A stretch of 64,000 nt of DNA from Paeniglutamicibacter psychrophenolicus (GTDB lineage Bacteria > Actinomycetota > Actinomycetes > Actinomycetales > Micrococcaceae): NCBI RefSeq assembly GCF_030812255.1, contig NZ_JAUSSH010000005.1:208966-272965 (forward strand), given 5' to 3'. A program made the translations under genes and the position numbers. The notes beneath the pieces are model-generated. The model was not told where the DNA came from. It made no database searches and saw nothing but the letters and a program-made list of their open reading frames with translations. This document shows positions 22,547 to 32,001 of this stretch, piece after piece (position 1 is the stretch's first letter; each line of letters opens with the position of its first letter).

Positions 22547-25429
22547 CTAGCCCAGCAGCGGCGCGAGGAACCTTCCGGTGTAGCTGGCCTCGACCTTGGC
22601 GACCTGTTCGGGCGTGCCGACGGCAATGATCTCGCCGCCGCCGGAACCGCCCTCGGGCCCCAGGTCGATGACCCAGTCCGCGGACTTGATCACGTCGAGG
22701 TTGTGCTCGATGGTGATCACCGTGTTGCCCTTGTCGACGAGACCCTGCAGCACCAGCAGGAGTTTGCGGATGTCCTCGAAATGCAGGCCGGTCGTGGGCT
22801 CGTCGAGCACATAGATGGAGCGTCCGTTGGAGCGTTTCTGCAGTTCCGCGGCGAGCTTCACGCGCTGTGCCTCGCCGCCCGAGAGCGTGGTGGAGGCCTG
22901 CCCGAGTCGGACATAGCCCAACCCCACCTCCACCAGGGTGCGCAGGTGGCGGGCGATCGGGGTGAACGCGGCAAAGAACTCCGCGCCCTCCTCGATGGGC
23001 ATGTTCAGCACGTCGGCGATGGATTTGCCCTTGTAGTGGACCTCCAGGGTCTCGCGGTTGTAGCGCGCACCATGGCAAACCTCACACGGGACGTAGACGT
23101 CCGGAAGGAAGTTCATCTCGATCTTCAGCGTGCCGTCGCCGGAGCAGGATTCGCAGCGTCCGCCCTTGACGTTGAACGAGAAGCGGCCCGGCAGGTAGCC
23201 GCGGACCTTGGCCTCGTTGGTCTCGGCGAAGAGCTTGCGGATGTGGTCGAAGACCCCGGTGTACGTTGCCGGGTTGGAGCGCGGGGTGCGGCCGATGGGC
23301 GACTGGTCGACGTGGATGACCTTGTCCAGGTGCTCGAGGCCCTCGACGCGGGTGTGGCGTCCGGGGACCTGCTTGGCGCCGTTGAGCCGGTTGGCGAGCA
23401 CCTTGTAGAGCACGTCGTTGACCAGCGTGGACTTTCCGGAGCCGGAGACGCCGGTGATGGCCGTGAGCACGCCGAGCGGGAAGCGGGCGGTGACGTCCAC
23501 GAGGTTGTTTTCTCGGGCACCGATGACCTTGACTTCGCGCTTCTTGTCGATCTTGCGGCGCTTGGCCGGAATCTCGATCTTCCTGCGCCCGGAGAGGTAG
23601 TCGCCGGTGATCGACCGGGTGTTGGCCTTCAGGCCCTCCAGGGACCCGGAGTGCACGACCTCGCCGCCGTGTTCGCCGGCGCCGGGTCCGATGTCCACGA
23701 TCCAGTCGGCCTCGGCGATGGTGTCCTCGTCGTGTTCGACGACGATGAGCGTGTTGCCCAGGGACCGCAGCCGGGTCAGGGTTTCGATAAGCCGGCGGTT
23801 GTCGCGCTGGTGCAGCCCGATGGAGGGCTCGTCGAGCACATAGAGCACCCCGACCAGGCCGGAACCGATCTGCGTGGCCAGCCGGATGCGCTGGGCCTCG
23901 CCGCCCGAAAGCGTGCCGGCGGCACGTTCCAGGTTCAGGTACTCCAGTCCGACGTCCAGCAGGAAGCGCAGGCGGGCCTGGATTTCCTTCAGGACCTGGT
24001 TGGCGATCTGGGCCTCGCGTCCGGTGAGGACGAGGTTTTCGAGGAACTCCGAGCATTCGCGCATCGGCATGGCCGAGACCTCGGCAATGGATTTGTCGTT
24101 GATCAGCACGGACAGCGAGGCGGAGTTCAGGCGTGCGCCGTTGCATTCCGGGCACGGGATCTGCCGCATGTATTCCTCGTACCGGTCACGGGCGTTGTCC
24201 GATTCGGTTTCCAGGTGCTTGCGGTGGATGTACTGGACCACGCCCTCGAAGCCGGTGGAGTACTTGCGCTCCCGGCCGAAGCGGTTCTTGTACTGCACCA
24301 CGACCTTGTGGTCCTTGCCGTGCAGGATGGCCTGGCGGGCGACGGCGGGCAGCTTGTTCCAGGGGGTTTCCAGCGTGAAGTCCAGCTCCGCACCCAGTCC
24401 CCCGAGCAGGCGGTTCCAGTATTCGGTGGTGGCCGTGCCCAGCGACCACGGCGCGATGGCACCCTGGCCCAGGGGCATTTCCACGTCGGGAATGATCAGG
24501 TCCTCGTCGACCTCCAGGCGTGTGCCGATGCCGCTGCAGGCGGGGCAGGCGCCGAAGGGGTTGTTGAAGGAGAACGAGCGCGGTTCGATTTCATCGATGG
24601 CCAGCGGGTGCTCGTTGGGGCAGGCAAGGTTCTCGGAGAAGGCGCGCACCCGGCCCTCGTCTTCCGGATCGAGGTCGACGAAGTCGATCAGGACCCGGCC
24701 CTCGGCGAGGTTCAGTGCGGTTTCGATGGAGTCGGTCAGGCGCTGGCTCACGGTGTCGTTGATGGCCAGGCGGTCGACGACAACCTCGATGGTGTGCTTG
24801 AACTGCTTGCCGAGCTTGGGCGGGTCGGAAAGCTGGATCGTTTCGCCGTCGACCCGGGCGCGGGAGTAGCCCTTGGAGCCGAGCTCCTTGAAGAGGTCCA
24901 CGAATTCGCCCTTGCGACCGCGCACGACGGGTGCAAGGACCTGGAAACGGGTCTTGGGTTCGAGCTCGAGCAGCTGGTCCACGATCTGCTGCGGGGTCTG
25001 CTTGGTGACGGCTTCGCCGCAGACCGGGCAGTAGGGGCGACCCACGCGTGCCCAGAGCAGTCGCATGTAGTCGTAGATTTCCGTGATGGTTCCCACGGTG
25101 GACCGGGGGTTCTTCGAGGTCGACTTCTGGTCGATCGACACCGCGGGCGAGAGCCCCTCAATGAAGTCGACGTCCGGCTTGTCGACCTGCCCCAGGAACT
25201 GGCGGGCATAGGCCGAGAGGGATTCGACGTAGCGTCGCTGCCCTTCGGCGAAGATGGTGTCGAAAGCCAGGGACGACTTTCCGGAGCCGGAAAGGCCGGT
25301 GAACACGATCATGGCGTCACGGGGCAAATCCAGGTCGACGTTGCGTAGGTTGTGTTCGCGCGCGCCCTTCACCACCAGGCGGGTCAGGTCGTGCGGACGG
25401 AAGGTTTCAGGGGAGCGGGAAGTAGCCAC
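22547..25429 (-). CDS. uvrA: Excinuclease ABC subunit A
   Basis: The damage-recognition ATPase of nucleotide excision repair, with two ABC modules. The 960 residues show the first P-loop in [18 protein letters not shown] and a zinc-finger part in [11 protein letters not shown]. The first ABC signature is [16 protein letters not shown]. The second P-loop is [14 protein letters not shown], the second zinc module is [13 protein letters not shown] ... [10 protein letters not shown], and the second signature is [12 protein letters not shown]. The start is GTG at 25429, with no clear ribosome-binding site. A LexA-type box sits 14 bases upstream, so SOS control is likely. Confidence 0.97.
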   Translation of the reverse strand: MATSRSPETFRPHDLTRLVVKGAREHNLRNVDLDLPRDAMIVFTGLSGSGKSSLAFDTIFAEGQRRYVESLSAYARQFLGQVDKPDVDFIEGLSPAVSIDQKSTSKNPRSTVGTITEIYDYMRLLWARVGRPYCPVCGEAVTKQTPQQIVDQLLELEPKTRFQVLAPVVRGRKGEFVDLFKELGSKGYSRARVDGETIQLSDPPKLGKQFKHTIEVVVDRLAINDTVSQRLTDSIETALNLAEGRVLIDFVDLDPEDEGRVRAFSENLACPNEHPLAIDEIEPRSFSFNNPFGACPACSGIGTRLEVDEDLIIPDVEMPLGQGAIAPWSLGTATTEYWNRLLGGLGAELDFTLETPWNKLPAVARQAILHGKDHKVVVQYKNRFGRERKYSTGFEGVVQYIHRKHLETESDNARDRYEEYMRQIPCPECNGARLNSASLSVLINDKSIAEVSAMPMRECSEFLENLVLTGREAQIANQVLKEIQARLRFLLDVGLEYLNLERAAGTLSGGEAQRIRLATQIGSGLVGVLYVLDEPSIGLHQRDNRRLIETLTRLRSLGNTLIVVEHDEDTIAEADWIVDIGPGAGEHGGEVVHSGSLEGLKANTRSITGDYLSGRRKIEIPAKRRKIDKKREVKVIGARENNLVDVTARFPLGVLTAITGVSGSGKSTLVNDVLYKVLANRLNGAKQVPGRHTRVEGLEHLDKVIHVDQSPIGRTPRSNPATYTGVFDHIRKLFAETNEAKVRGYLPGRFSFNVKGGRCESCSGDGTLKIEMNFLPDVYVPCEVCHGARYNRETLEVHYKGKSIADVLNMPIEEGAEFFAAFTPIARHLRTLVEVGLGYVRLGQASTTLSGGEAQRVKLAAELQKRSNGRSIYVLDEPTTGLHFEDIRKLLLVLQGLVDKGNTVITIEHNLDVIKSADWVIDLGPEGGSGGGEIIAVGTPEQVAKVEASYTGRFLAPLLG

Positions 25430-25442
25430 CAGATCATGCTAA

Positions 25443-25458
25443 TCGAAAACTGGTTCGA
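25443..25458 (-). promoter_or_regulatory. Putative LexA (SOS) box upstream of uvrA
   Basis: TCGAAAACTGGTTCGA differs at one position from the Gram-positive/actinobacterial LexA consensus TCGAAC-N4-GTTCGA. It ends 14 bases before the uvrA start codon, where a repressor would block transcription. uvrA is a standard SOS gene. Confidence 0.75.
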
Positions 25459-25491
25459 ATGGAGCGAACTTGTGAGCAACAAGACGCAGGT

Positions 25492-25875
25492 CTATCCAAC
25501 TTGCGAAGTGAACGCCGCCCGGACGTAGCCGATGGCTGCTTTCTCCGAGATCCCCCAGCGTGTCGCAACGGCAGCAAGCTCGGAGGCGGCGTCGGCAACG
25601 GCGACCGCACCTTCATCTTCCGCCGCCTGGACGATGGTGCCGTGGCGGCCCCGGGTCACGACGACACCGGTGGCCTCCAATTCCTTGTAAACCTTAGCCG
25701 CCGTGTTGACCGCGAGACCGAGTTGTTCGGCGAGCGCCCGGACCGAGGGCAGTTTCGTTCCGGCCTTGAGTCGTCCCTTCGAGATGGCGACGAGTATCTG
25801 CTGCCTGACTTGCTGGTAGGGAGCGGTTTTGTCCGTGCTGTCGAGAGCGATGAATGCCAGCGGATTGCTGTCCAC
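25492..25875 (-). CDS. GntR-family (YtrA-like) transcriptional regulator
   Basis: A 127-residue DNA-binding protein. The winged helix has the GntR pattern PYQQVRQQILVAISKGRLKAG, then LPSVRALAEQLGLAVNTAAKVYKELEATG, with the wing TRGRHGTIV. The C-terminal tail is only about 45 residues, so it lacks a large effector domain and belongs to the short YtrA subfamily, which usually controls ABC transporters. No transporter is adjacent here. Start is GTG 25875 with AAAGGA 8 bases before. It is divergent from the metallo-hydrolase 87 bases away and may control it or itself. Confidence 0.88.
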   Translation of the reverse strand: MDSNPLAFIALDSTDKTAPYQQVRQQILVAISKGRLKAGTKLPSVRALAEQLGLAVNTAAKVYKELEATGVVVTRGRHGTIVQAAEDEGAVAVADAASELAAVATRWGISEKAAIGYVRAAFTSQVG

Positions 25876-25961
25876 GTGTGCCGTCCTTTGTTGGTACCGG
25901 GGGGCGGTGCTTGCGCTTCAGCCTATCGCGCCGGATTCGGCGTTCCACATAGGATGTTGCA

Positions 25962-26624
25962 ATGAGTGAAACCTTCCTTGACCTCACTGACGTGACCATC
26001 CGATCCGTGAGCGTTTCCGAAATGTCCAACAACATCTACGTCGTGACGTCCAAGGGCGATGGCTCCCAGTTGCTGATCGATGCGGCCGACGATGTGGCGG
26101 CCATCGAGGGATTGGTTGACTCCGCTGCTTCGGATGCCGACGTCCCCACGCAGCTTGCGGGCATTGCCACGACCCACCAGCACTGGGACCACATCCGGGC
26201 ACTGGCAGAGTATGCCGGCAAGACCGGGGTGAAGACCTATGCGGGTGCCGAGGACGTGGACGGCATTGCTGCCGGCGCCAACGTCGTCGTTGATGTTCCG
26301 CTGAAGCATGGCGACACGGTATCCGTTGGCCAGGTGGTCCTGGAGTGCGTGCACCTTCGTGGGCACACCCCGGGCTCGATTGCCTATGTGTTGCGGGACA
26401 GCGGTGGCACCACGGTCATCTTCAGCGGGGATTCCTTGTTCCCCGGTGGAGTGGGAAACACGGGGAACGATCCGCAGCGTTTTACCTCGTTGCTTGACGA
26501 CGTGGAGACCCGGCTCTTTGGAGTGTATCCGGATGAGGCCTTGGTGCTTACTGGTCACGGGTCATCAACGACTTTGGGCGCGGAACGGCCGAGCCTGGGC
26601 GAGTGGCGCCTCAGGGGCTGGTAG
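25962..26624 (+). CDS. MBL-fold metallo-hydrolase
   Basis: A glyoxalase-II-like hydrolase of 220 residues. The metal site starts with THQHWDH near residue 72, a HxHxDH variant with the first His after Thr. It continues with LRGHTPGSIAY (third His), FSGDSLFPGGVGNT (bridging Asp) and VLTGHGSSTT (last His). Hydrolysis of a thioester, phosphodiester or lactone is possible, but the substrate is not evident. The gene converges exactly on the DUF222-HNH gene with no base between the two stops. Confidence 0.85.
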   Translation: MSETFLDLTDVTIRSVSVSEMSNNIYVVTSKGDGSQLLIDAADDVAAIEGLVDSAASDADVPTQLAGIATTHQHWDHIRALAEYAGKTGVKTYAGAEDVDGIAAGANVVVDVPLKHGDTVSVGQVVLECVHLRGHTPGSIAYVLRDSGGTTVIFSGDSLFPGGVGNTGNDPQRFTSLLDDVETRLFGVYPDEALVLTGHGSSTTLGAERPSLGEWRLRGW

Positions 26625-28061
26625 TCATGGGTCCGTCCGGGGCCCCGGCGGTGATTCCGGGGTCCCAGGCAGGGGCGGCGCCATGGCTCGATACATCTGT
26701 CCGCCGGGGGTGGTGATCAGGATGGTATGCCGCCGTCCCCGGATGAGGTGTTCTTCCCAGCCCTCGGTCTCCTTCACCTGGTTGCAACAGACACATCGTC
26801 CATCCAGGTTGATCTCGGTGGTCTTCCCGCCCCTGCGCACCTGGTAGACGTGGTCGATGTGGCGAATCGGGGCATCGCAATATGGCGTCCTGCAGAATTG
26901 GTCGCGAATCTCGATGAGATCCCTGAGTTTGGGCGGAACACTGCGGGCTTCGGACTCCATGGCCAAGAGTTCGCCTGTCGTGGGCGCCGTATACACGCGG
27001 CGCATCCAGACGTCGACCTCGCTTTCTTCTTCCGAAGAAGTTCGGTCACCGGCAATGAGCCACCGGGCATGGGCAGCGGAGATGGTTCCGTAGCCATAGA
27101 GGTGCGCGGGTTCGCTGTCGCCTGCGAGGAGCGTGCGGTCGGTCATGTTCAGGTGCACCATCAGCGAGGGCCTCAGCCCGTTTGCGTGCCCGGTGATTCC
27201 CGAGACCAGTGCGTCGGCCATGGTCTGGTCGTCGGTGCGGCGATCCTCGCTGGAGCGGAGTTTGGAAGCCGCGGCCCGCAGCGCCTGCTTCACCGCAACG
27301 CCCTGCGCCGCGGTGAGAAGTGCGCTCATGCGCATCATCCCATCGGGTGTCGGGGTCAGCGTCACGCGGCGCTTGACCATGGCATCTGCCTGCTTATTCA
27401 TTTCGACCCGGCCGTCGTAGGCGAGGGCTTCCTTGTCGATGCGCGATGCCAGTTGCTTGGTGCCCACGCCTTCGAGGGCGCCTCGCTCCCCTGCCATATT
27501 CCGGTCGATTTGTCGGCGAACGTCGACATGCATGTCACTGGTCTTGCTCACCATAAGCATGGCGCGCTCTTCGGTGAGCTCACCGCGCTCCAGTGCGTTG
27601 AAGGTGTAGGGCATTTGCTCGATCATGGCCCGCGAGTAGTTCACGAAGCGGGGCCCCAGGTGTTGGGCCTCCTTGCGCGCCAAGGCGACTTCAGCGCCGG
27701 TGCCACGCGCCGGGTTCTGCTGGTAAATGCCTTCTTCACGGTGCCGGGCAATGATGTCCTGTTCCAGGGCATATGCTTCCTTGGCCTGGGCCGCACAGAG
27801 GGCGGCTTTCGCGCGCTCCATCGCTGAGATCCGAGCGCCCCGCACCTGCTCCCCCACGGTCTGAGGCAAGTGGGTCACGGCCTCGGTCATGCCGTTGATG
27901 AAATCGACGTAGCCGTCACCGGGCCCTTCCGCTGCGGAGCGCTGCCTGGGAGGCCTGCGCAGATCCGAGGGGATGTGGCGATGGCCAAGGAGGATTTCCC
28001 CGGCTTCCTCCACAGTGAGGGATCTCGGGTTCGAATTGTATTCCTGGGAACCTTCGAACAT
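26625..28061 (-). CDS. DUF222 domain-containing HNH endonuclease-like protein
   Basis: A 478-residue protein of a family greatly expanded in actinobacteria, often in several copies per genome and next to mobile DNA. DUF222 occupies roughly residues 50-300, with the family segment FVNYSRAMIEQMPYTFNALE and then SKTSDMHVDVRRQIDR. The C-terminal HNH motif is CRTPYCDAPIRHIDHVYQVRRGGKT followed by LDGRCVCCNQVKE; His-Asp-His and the paired Cys are intact. Actual nuclease activity and biological role are unproven. The gene has its own promoter with a -10 seven bases before the ATG, implying a leaderless mRNA. Its GC and codon use look like its neighbours. Confidence 0.88.
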   Translation of the reverse strand: MFEGSQEYNSNPRSLTVEEAGEILLGHRHIPSDLRRPPRQRSAAEGPGDGYVDFINGMTEAVTHLPQTVGEQVRGARISAMERAKAALCAAQAKEAYALEQDIIARHREEGIYQQNPARGTGAEVALARKEAQHLGPRFVNYSRAMIEQMPYTFNALERGELTEERAMLMVSKTSDMHVDVRRQIDRNMAGERGALEGVGTKQLASRIDKEALAYDGRVEMNKQADAMVKRRVTLTPTPDGMMRMSALLTAAQGVAVKQALRAAASKLRSSEDRRTDDQTMADALVSGITGHANGLRPSLMVHLNMTDRTLLAGDSEPAHLYGYGTISAAHARWLIAGDRTSSEEESEVDVWMRRVYTAPTTGELLAMESEARSVPPKLRDLIEIRDQFCRTPYCDAPIRHIDHVYQVRRGGKTTEINLDGRCVCCNQVKETEGWEEHLIRGRRHTILITTPGGQMYRAMAPPLPGTPESPPGPRTDP

Positions 28062-28068
28062 ACTTACT

Positions 28069-28097
28069 ATTCTACGCCCGGATCGCAGGTTTGTGAA
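28069..28097 (-). promoter_or_regulatory. Leaderless promoter of the DUF222-HNH gene
   Basis: TTCACA, a 17-base spacer and TAGAAT lie just upstream of the ATG at 28061. The -10 ends only 7 bases before the ATG, so transcription should begin at or next to the start codon. No ribosome-binding site is present, which agrees. Confidence 0.6.
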
Positions 28098-28198
28098 GGC
28101 TTCGGCGAGCGCAAAACCTCATAAACGGCCTAGTCAAAGCGCGGTAAGAAAATACTTTCGAAAAATCTTGTTCGTGGGGGCTAATTGAACTTGATGCC

Positions 28199-28489
28199 CT
28201 AGGATTCGCAGGCCTTCTTGAACGCGTCTTTGTCCGTGATTGCGGGGGCTCCGGCGGCATCGGTATCGACCGCGGTGCGGATTTGTTCGGTGGAAGCCTT
28301 GGAACCGTGCTCGGCCGCCTTCTTCATGTTGGTGGCGCCGAGGTTTCCCGTATCCGCGTATCCGCTGCCGAAATGGATGCAGGCGGTGTTCCCCTGGTGG
28401 TCGTTCAGGCGAAAGTCTTCGGGCGACGGCCCGGAGCAGGCAGCGAGCATCATGGTGGCAGCGGCAAGAACCGGCAAGAGCTTCTTCAT
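28199..28489 (-). CDS. Small lipoprotein, function unknown
   Basis: A 96-residue protein starting at ATG 28489. The first 20 residues form a lipoprotein signal: two Lys, a hydrophobic run and the lipobox LAAC, after which it would be attached to the outer face of the membrane. The mature part contains two more Cys (ACIHFGSGYADTG and the penultimate KACES), which could form a disulfide. A DUF-type match is likely but I do not recognise it. It is followed by the HNH gene on the same strand 137 bases away and probably has its own promoter. Confidence 0.78.
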   Translation of the reverse strand: MKKLLPVLAAATMMLAACSGPSPEDFRLNDHQGNTACIHFGSGYADTGNLGATNMKKAAEHGSKASTEQIRTAVDTDAAGAPAITDKDAFKKACES

Positions 28490-28546
28490 GTCCCCTAGCC
28501 TAGGAGGGCGACATCCCAACTGGGAATCTGCTTGCCTTGGGGAAGG

Positions 28547-29335
28547 TTAGCGCTTGCGACCCAGCATGAAGATGCGCCGGAACGGGAACAAGGTGAGGGA
28601 GCCCCCGCGGGCGTCCGCGAAGGAGGGGTACGCCTGGGCAACCAAACGGGCATACTCGGCCTCGAACGCGGTCGCATCTGTTTCCGAAAGCCTGGCAAGC
28701 ACCGGACGCAGGGCCGTCCCGCGCACCCATTCCAGGACCGGGTCCGGCCCGCTGAGGATCTGCCCGTACGTCGTTTCCCAGACATCGGATTCGAATCCCG
28801 CCGCCAGCAGGATCTTCAGGTAGTCAGCGGGCTCCCCCACCGCGCCGTCATGCCGCAGGACCCCGGCCAGCTGCGGGGCCCAGCGCTCCGAGTTGGCCAG
28901 CTCCCGCATCAAGGTGTGGGACGGGGAGCCGAAGTTGCCCGGCACCTGGGCCGCAAACCAAGCCCCGGGGGCCAAGGCCCCCAGCCACTTGGCGATGAGC
29001 TGCCGGTGTTCGGGGATCCATTGCAGCATCGCGTTGGAGACCAGCACGTCGGTGTCGGGGGCCGGCATCCAGGTGCTCGCATCCGTCATGGCGAAGGACA
29101 GGTTGTCCGCGTGCTGCTTGGCCCGCGCCTGCTCGATCATTTCCTCCGAGGAGTCCAATCCGATCACCCGGGCGTCGGGCCAGCGCTCTGCCAGCGAATG
29201 GGTCAAGGGTCCCGGACCGCACCCCATGTCCACCACGAGCTGCGGCGTCGCGGCGGTGATACGGGCCGTCAGATCGTAAAACGGACGGTCGCGATGGTCT
29301 GCAAACTGCACGTACTTGTTCGGGTCCCATTTCAT
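28547..29335 (-). CDS. tam: Trans-aconitate 2-methyltransferase
   Basis: An S-adenosylmethionine-dependent methyltransferase that esterifies trans-aconitate, an inhibitor of the citrate cycle. SAM motif I is LVVDMGCGPGPLTHSLAERW near residue 35, the acidic loop is GLDSSEEMIEQA, and the family segment VLVSNAMLQWIPEHRQLI is present. The protein has 262 residues from ATG 29335 (MKWDPNKYVQFADHRDRPFYD, the family's typical opening). It is divergent from the helicase gene, 52 bases away. Confidence 0.9.
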   Translation of the reverse strand: MKWDPNKYVQFADHRDRPFYDLTARITAATPQLVVDMGCGPGPLTHSLAERWPDARVIGLDSSEEMIEQARAKQHADNLSFAMTDASTWMPAPDTDVLVSNAMLQWIPEHRQLIAKWLGALAPGAWFAAQVPGNFGSPSHTLMRELANSERWAPQLAGVLRHDGAVGEPADYLKILLAAGFESDVWETTYGQILSGPDPVLEWVRGTALRPVLARLSETDATAFEAEYARLVAQAYPSFADARGGSLTLFPFRRIFMLGRKR

Positions 29336-29387
29336 AACCACAGCGTAAGCGGAAAGCCCCTCGTAAACCGATAGTCTTGGACACATC

Positions 29388-31919
29388 ATGAAACTTACCG
29401 AGTTGCTGCCCAACACTCCCCCACGCGGTGCCACCGCCGAATCGACCTACGAAGCCTTCGTGAAGTGGGTGGAGGACCGCGGCATCGGGCTTTACCCGGC
29501 ACAGGACGAGGCCGTCATGGAATTCGTGGCCGGCAACAACGTCATCCTCGCCACCCCCACGGGATCGGGCAAGTCACTGGTGGCCGTCGCCGCGCACTTC
29601 CACGCGCTGGCCCGCGGGGAGCGCAGCTACTACACCGCCCCGATCAAGGCACTCGTCTCGGAAAAGTTCTTCGACCTCTGCAAGATCTTTGGCGCGGAGA
29701 ACGTCGGCATGGTCACCGGCGATTCCTCGGTCAACCAGGATGCCCCGATCATCTGCTGCACCGCCGAGATCCTTGCCAACATCGCCCTGCGCGAAGGCAA
29801 GAACGCGGACCTCGGCCCGGTGGTCATGGACGAGTTCCACTTCTACTCCGACCCGCAGCGCGGCTGGGCCTGGCAGGTTCCGCTGCTCGAGCTCCCGCAG
29901 GCGCAATTCCTGATCATGAGCGCCACTCTGGGCGATGTCGGCCGCTTCGAGGACGAGCTGACGCTGCGCACCGGACGCGACACCACCACCGTGGCGCACG
30001 CCGAACGGCCCATCCCGCTGCACTACTACTACTCGCAGGACCCGGTGCAGGAAGCCATCGAGGAATTGCTCTCGACCAAGCAGGTGCCGATCTACGTGGT
30101 GCACTTCAGCCAGCTCGAGGCCATCGACCGGGCCAGCGGGCTGATGAGCATCAACGTGTGCACCCGCGAGGAAAAGGACCGGATCTCCGAGCTGATCGCC
30201 GGATTCAGGTTTGCGCCCGGCTTCGGCAAGACGCTGAACCGGCTGGTCCGCCACGGCATCGGCGTGCACCATGCGGGCATGCTGCCCAAGTACCGCCGTT
30301 TGGTGGAGCAGCTGGCCCAGGCCGGACTACTCAAGGTCATCTGCGGCACCGACACCCTGGGCGTGGGCATCAATGTGCCCATCCGCACCGTGCTGATCAC
30401 CGCGCTGTCCAAGTACGACGGGGTGCGCACCCGCATCCTGAACTCCCGCGAATTCCACCAGATCGCCGGACGCGCGGGCCGCGCGGGCTTCGACACCGCC
30501 GGAACCGTCGTGGTCCAGGCGCCCGAGCACTCCATTGAGAACAAGAAGGCCATGGAGAAGGCGGTCGCGAAGTTCGGCGACGATTCCAAGAAGATCCGCC
30601 AGGTTGTCAAGAAGAAGCCGCCGCAGGGCTTCGTGACCTGGGGAGAAAAGACCTACGAGCGGATCATCGCATCCACCCCCGAGACGCTGAACTCCTCGTT
30701 CGCGGTGACCCACTCGATCCTGCTGAACCTGCTGGCGCGCGAGGGCGATTCCTTCGCCGCCGCCCGACGGCTGCTCACCGAAAACCACGAACCGCCGGTA
30801 CGGCAGCGTGCCCTGCAGCGCAAGGCGCTGGGCATCCTTCGCGAGCTGCTGGCCACCGGGGTCGTCGAACGCCTCGAGCACCCCGACAAGCACGGGAACA
30901 TGCTGGCCCTGACGGTGCACCTGCAGGAAAACTTCGCGCTGAACCAGCCGCTGTCCCCGTTCGCGCTGGCGGCCCTGGAGCTCTTCGACGCCGAGTCCCC
31001 CGGCTACGCGCTGGACGTGGTCTCGGTCATCGAGGCCACGCTGGAAAAGCCGCGCCAGGTGCTTTCGGCCCAGGAGAAAAAGGCCCGCGGCGAGGCGATT
31101 GCCGCAATGAAGGCCGAGGGCATGGAGTACAACGACCGGATGGCCGCGCTCGAGGAGGTCACCTACCCGCAGCCGCTGGCCGAGATCCTCACCAATGCCT
31201 TCGAGCAGTACCGCGCCGGCGCCCCGTGGCTCGGCGACTTCGAGGTCGCCCCGAAGTCGGTGGTCCGCGACATGTACGAACGCGCCATGAGCTTCAGCGA
31301 GTACGTGCAGTTCTACTCGCTGGCCCGCTCCGAGGGCGTGCTGCTGCGCTACCTCACCGACGCCTACAAGGCGCTGCGCCAGACCGTCCCGCAGGACGCG
31401 CTGCGCGAGGACCTCGAGGACCTCATCGAATGGCTCGGGGAACTGATCCGCCAGATCGACTCGTCGCTGCTGGACGAATGGGAGGAACTGGCCAACGGGG
31501 TGCTGCACGAGCCCGACGCCGAGATCATCCCGCCGGCCCCCGAGCGCCTGACCTCCAACGCGCGGGCCTTCCGCGTGATGGTCCGCAACGAGATGTTCCG
31601 CCGCGTGAAGCTCTTCGCCGACGAGCAGGACTCCGCCCTGGGCGAGCTGGACGGGCATTCGGGCTTCGGCGCCGAGGCGTGGGCCGATGCCATGGACGCA
31701 TACTTTGAGGAGCACGAGGACATCGACGACGGTCCCGGCGGCCGCGGCCCCAACCTGTTGCTGATCACCACCTCGAAGGACACCTGGACGGTGCGCCAGG
31801 TCTTCGCCGACCCGGCCAACCACCACGACTGGGGCATCGACGCCACCGTCAACCTGGCGGACTCCGACGAGGCCGGGTACCCGGTCATCACGGTGACCAA
31901 TGTGGGCCGCAAGGACTAG
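29388..31919 (+). CDS. Ski2-like DEAD/DEAH-box RNA helicase with DUF3516
   Basis: An 843-residue superfamily-2 helicase. Motif I is ATPTGSGKSLVA near residue 60, motif II is VVMDEFHFY near residue 145, motif III is IMSATLGD, and motif VI is HQIAGRAGRAGFDTAG near residue 360. After about residue 430 comes the DUF3516 region typical of actinobacterial members. The ring of helicase, winged-helix and C-terminal domains resembles the Ski2/Mtr4 group, which unwinds RNA for decay or processing. Its cellular targets are not known. It stands alone, with a strong terminator following. Confidence 0.9.
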   Translation: MKLTELLPNTPPRGATAESTYEAFVKWVEDRGIGLYPAQDEAVMEFVAGNNVILATPTGSGKSLVAVAAHFHALARGERSYYTAPIKALVSEKFFDLCKIFGAENVGMVTGDSSVNQDAPIICCTAEILANIALREGKNADLGPVVMDEFHFYSDPQRGWAWQVPLLELPQAQFLIMSATLGDVGRFEDELTLRTGRDTTTVAHAERPIPLHYYYSQDPVQEAIEELLSTKQVPIYVVHFSQLEAIDRASGLMSINVCTREEKDRISELIAGFRFAPGFGKTLNRLVRHGIGVHHAGMLPKYRRLVEQLAQAGLLKVICGTDTLGVGINVPIRTVLITALSKYDGVRTRILNSREFHQIAGRAGRAGFDTAGTVVVQAPEHSIENKKAMEKAVAKFGDDSKKIRQVVKKKPPQGFVTWGEKTYERIIASTPETLNSSFAVTHSILLNLLAREGDSFAAARRLLTENHEPPVRQRALQRKALGILRELLATGVVERLEHPDKHGNMLALTVHLQENFALNQPLSPFALAALELFDAESPGYALDVVSVIEATLEKPRQVLSAQEKKARGEAIAAMKAEGMEYNDRMAALEEVTYPQPLAEILTNAFEQYRAGAPWLGDFEVAPKSVVRDMYERAMSFSEYVQFYSLARSEGVLLRYLTDAYKALRQTVPQDALREDLEDLIEWLGELIRQIDSSLLDEWEELANGVLHEPDAEIIPPAPERLTSNARAFRVMVRNEMFRRVKLFADEQDSALGELDGHSGFGAEAWADAMDAYFEEHEDIDDGPGGRGPNLLLITTSKDTWTVRQVFADPANHHDWGIDATVNLADSDEAGYPVITVTNVGRKD

Positions 31920-31932
31920 CACGCACCAAACA

Positions 31933-31974
31933 CAGGCGCCCGCCGGGAAGGATTTCCTTCCCGGCGGGCGCCTG
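31933..31974 (+). terminator. Terminator after the helicase gene
   Basis: An 18- to 20-bp near-perfect stem (CAGGCGCCCGCCGGGAAGG / CCTTCCCGGCGGGCGCCTG) with a very short loop lies 14 bases past the stop. It could serve the convergent gene as well. Confidence 0.72.
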
Positions 31975-32001
31975 CGGTGATTCCGGACCTCCCGGAGTTT
32001 C

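Noticed and set aside
22484..25348. A 954-codon open frame opposite uvrA
   Set aside because: Antisense shadow of uvrA; low-complexity Gly/Val/Asp/His composition and no motifs.
26625..28061. The HNH protein as part of a mobile element or homing endonuclease
   Set aside because: No inverted repeats, intron or transposase are near, and the family is a normal chromosomal component in these bacteria.
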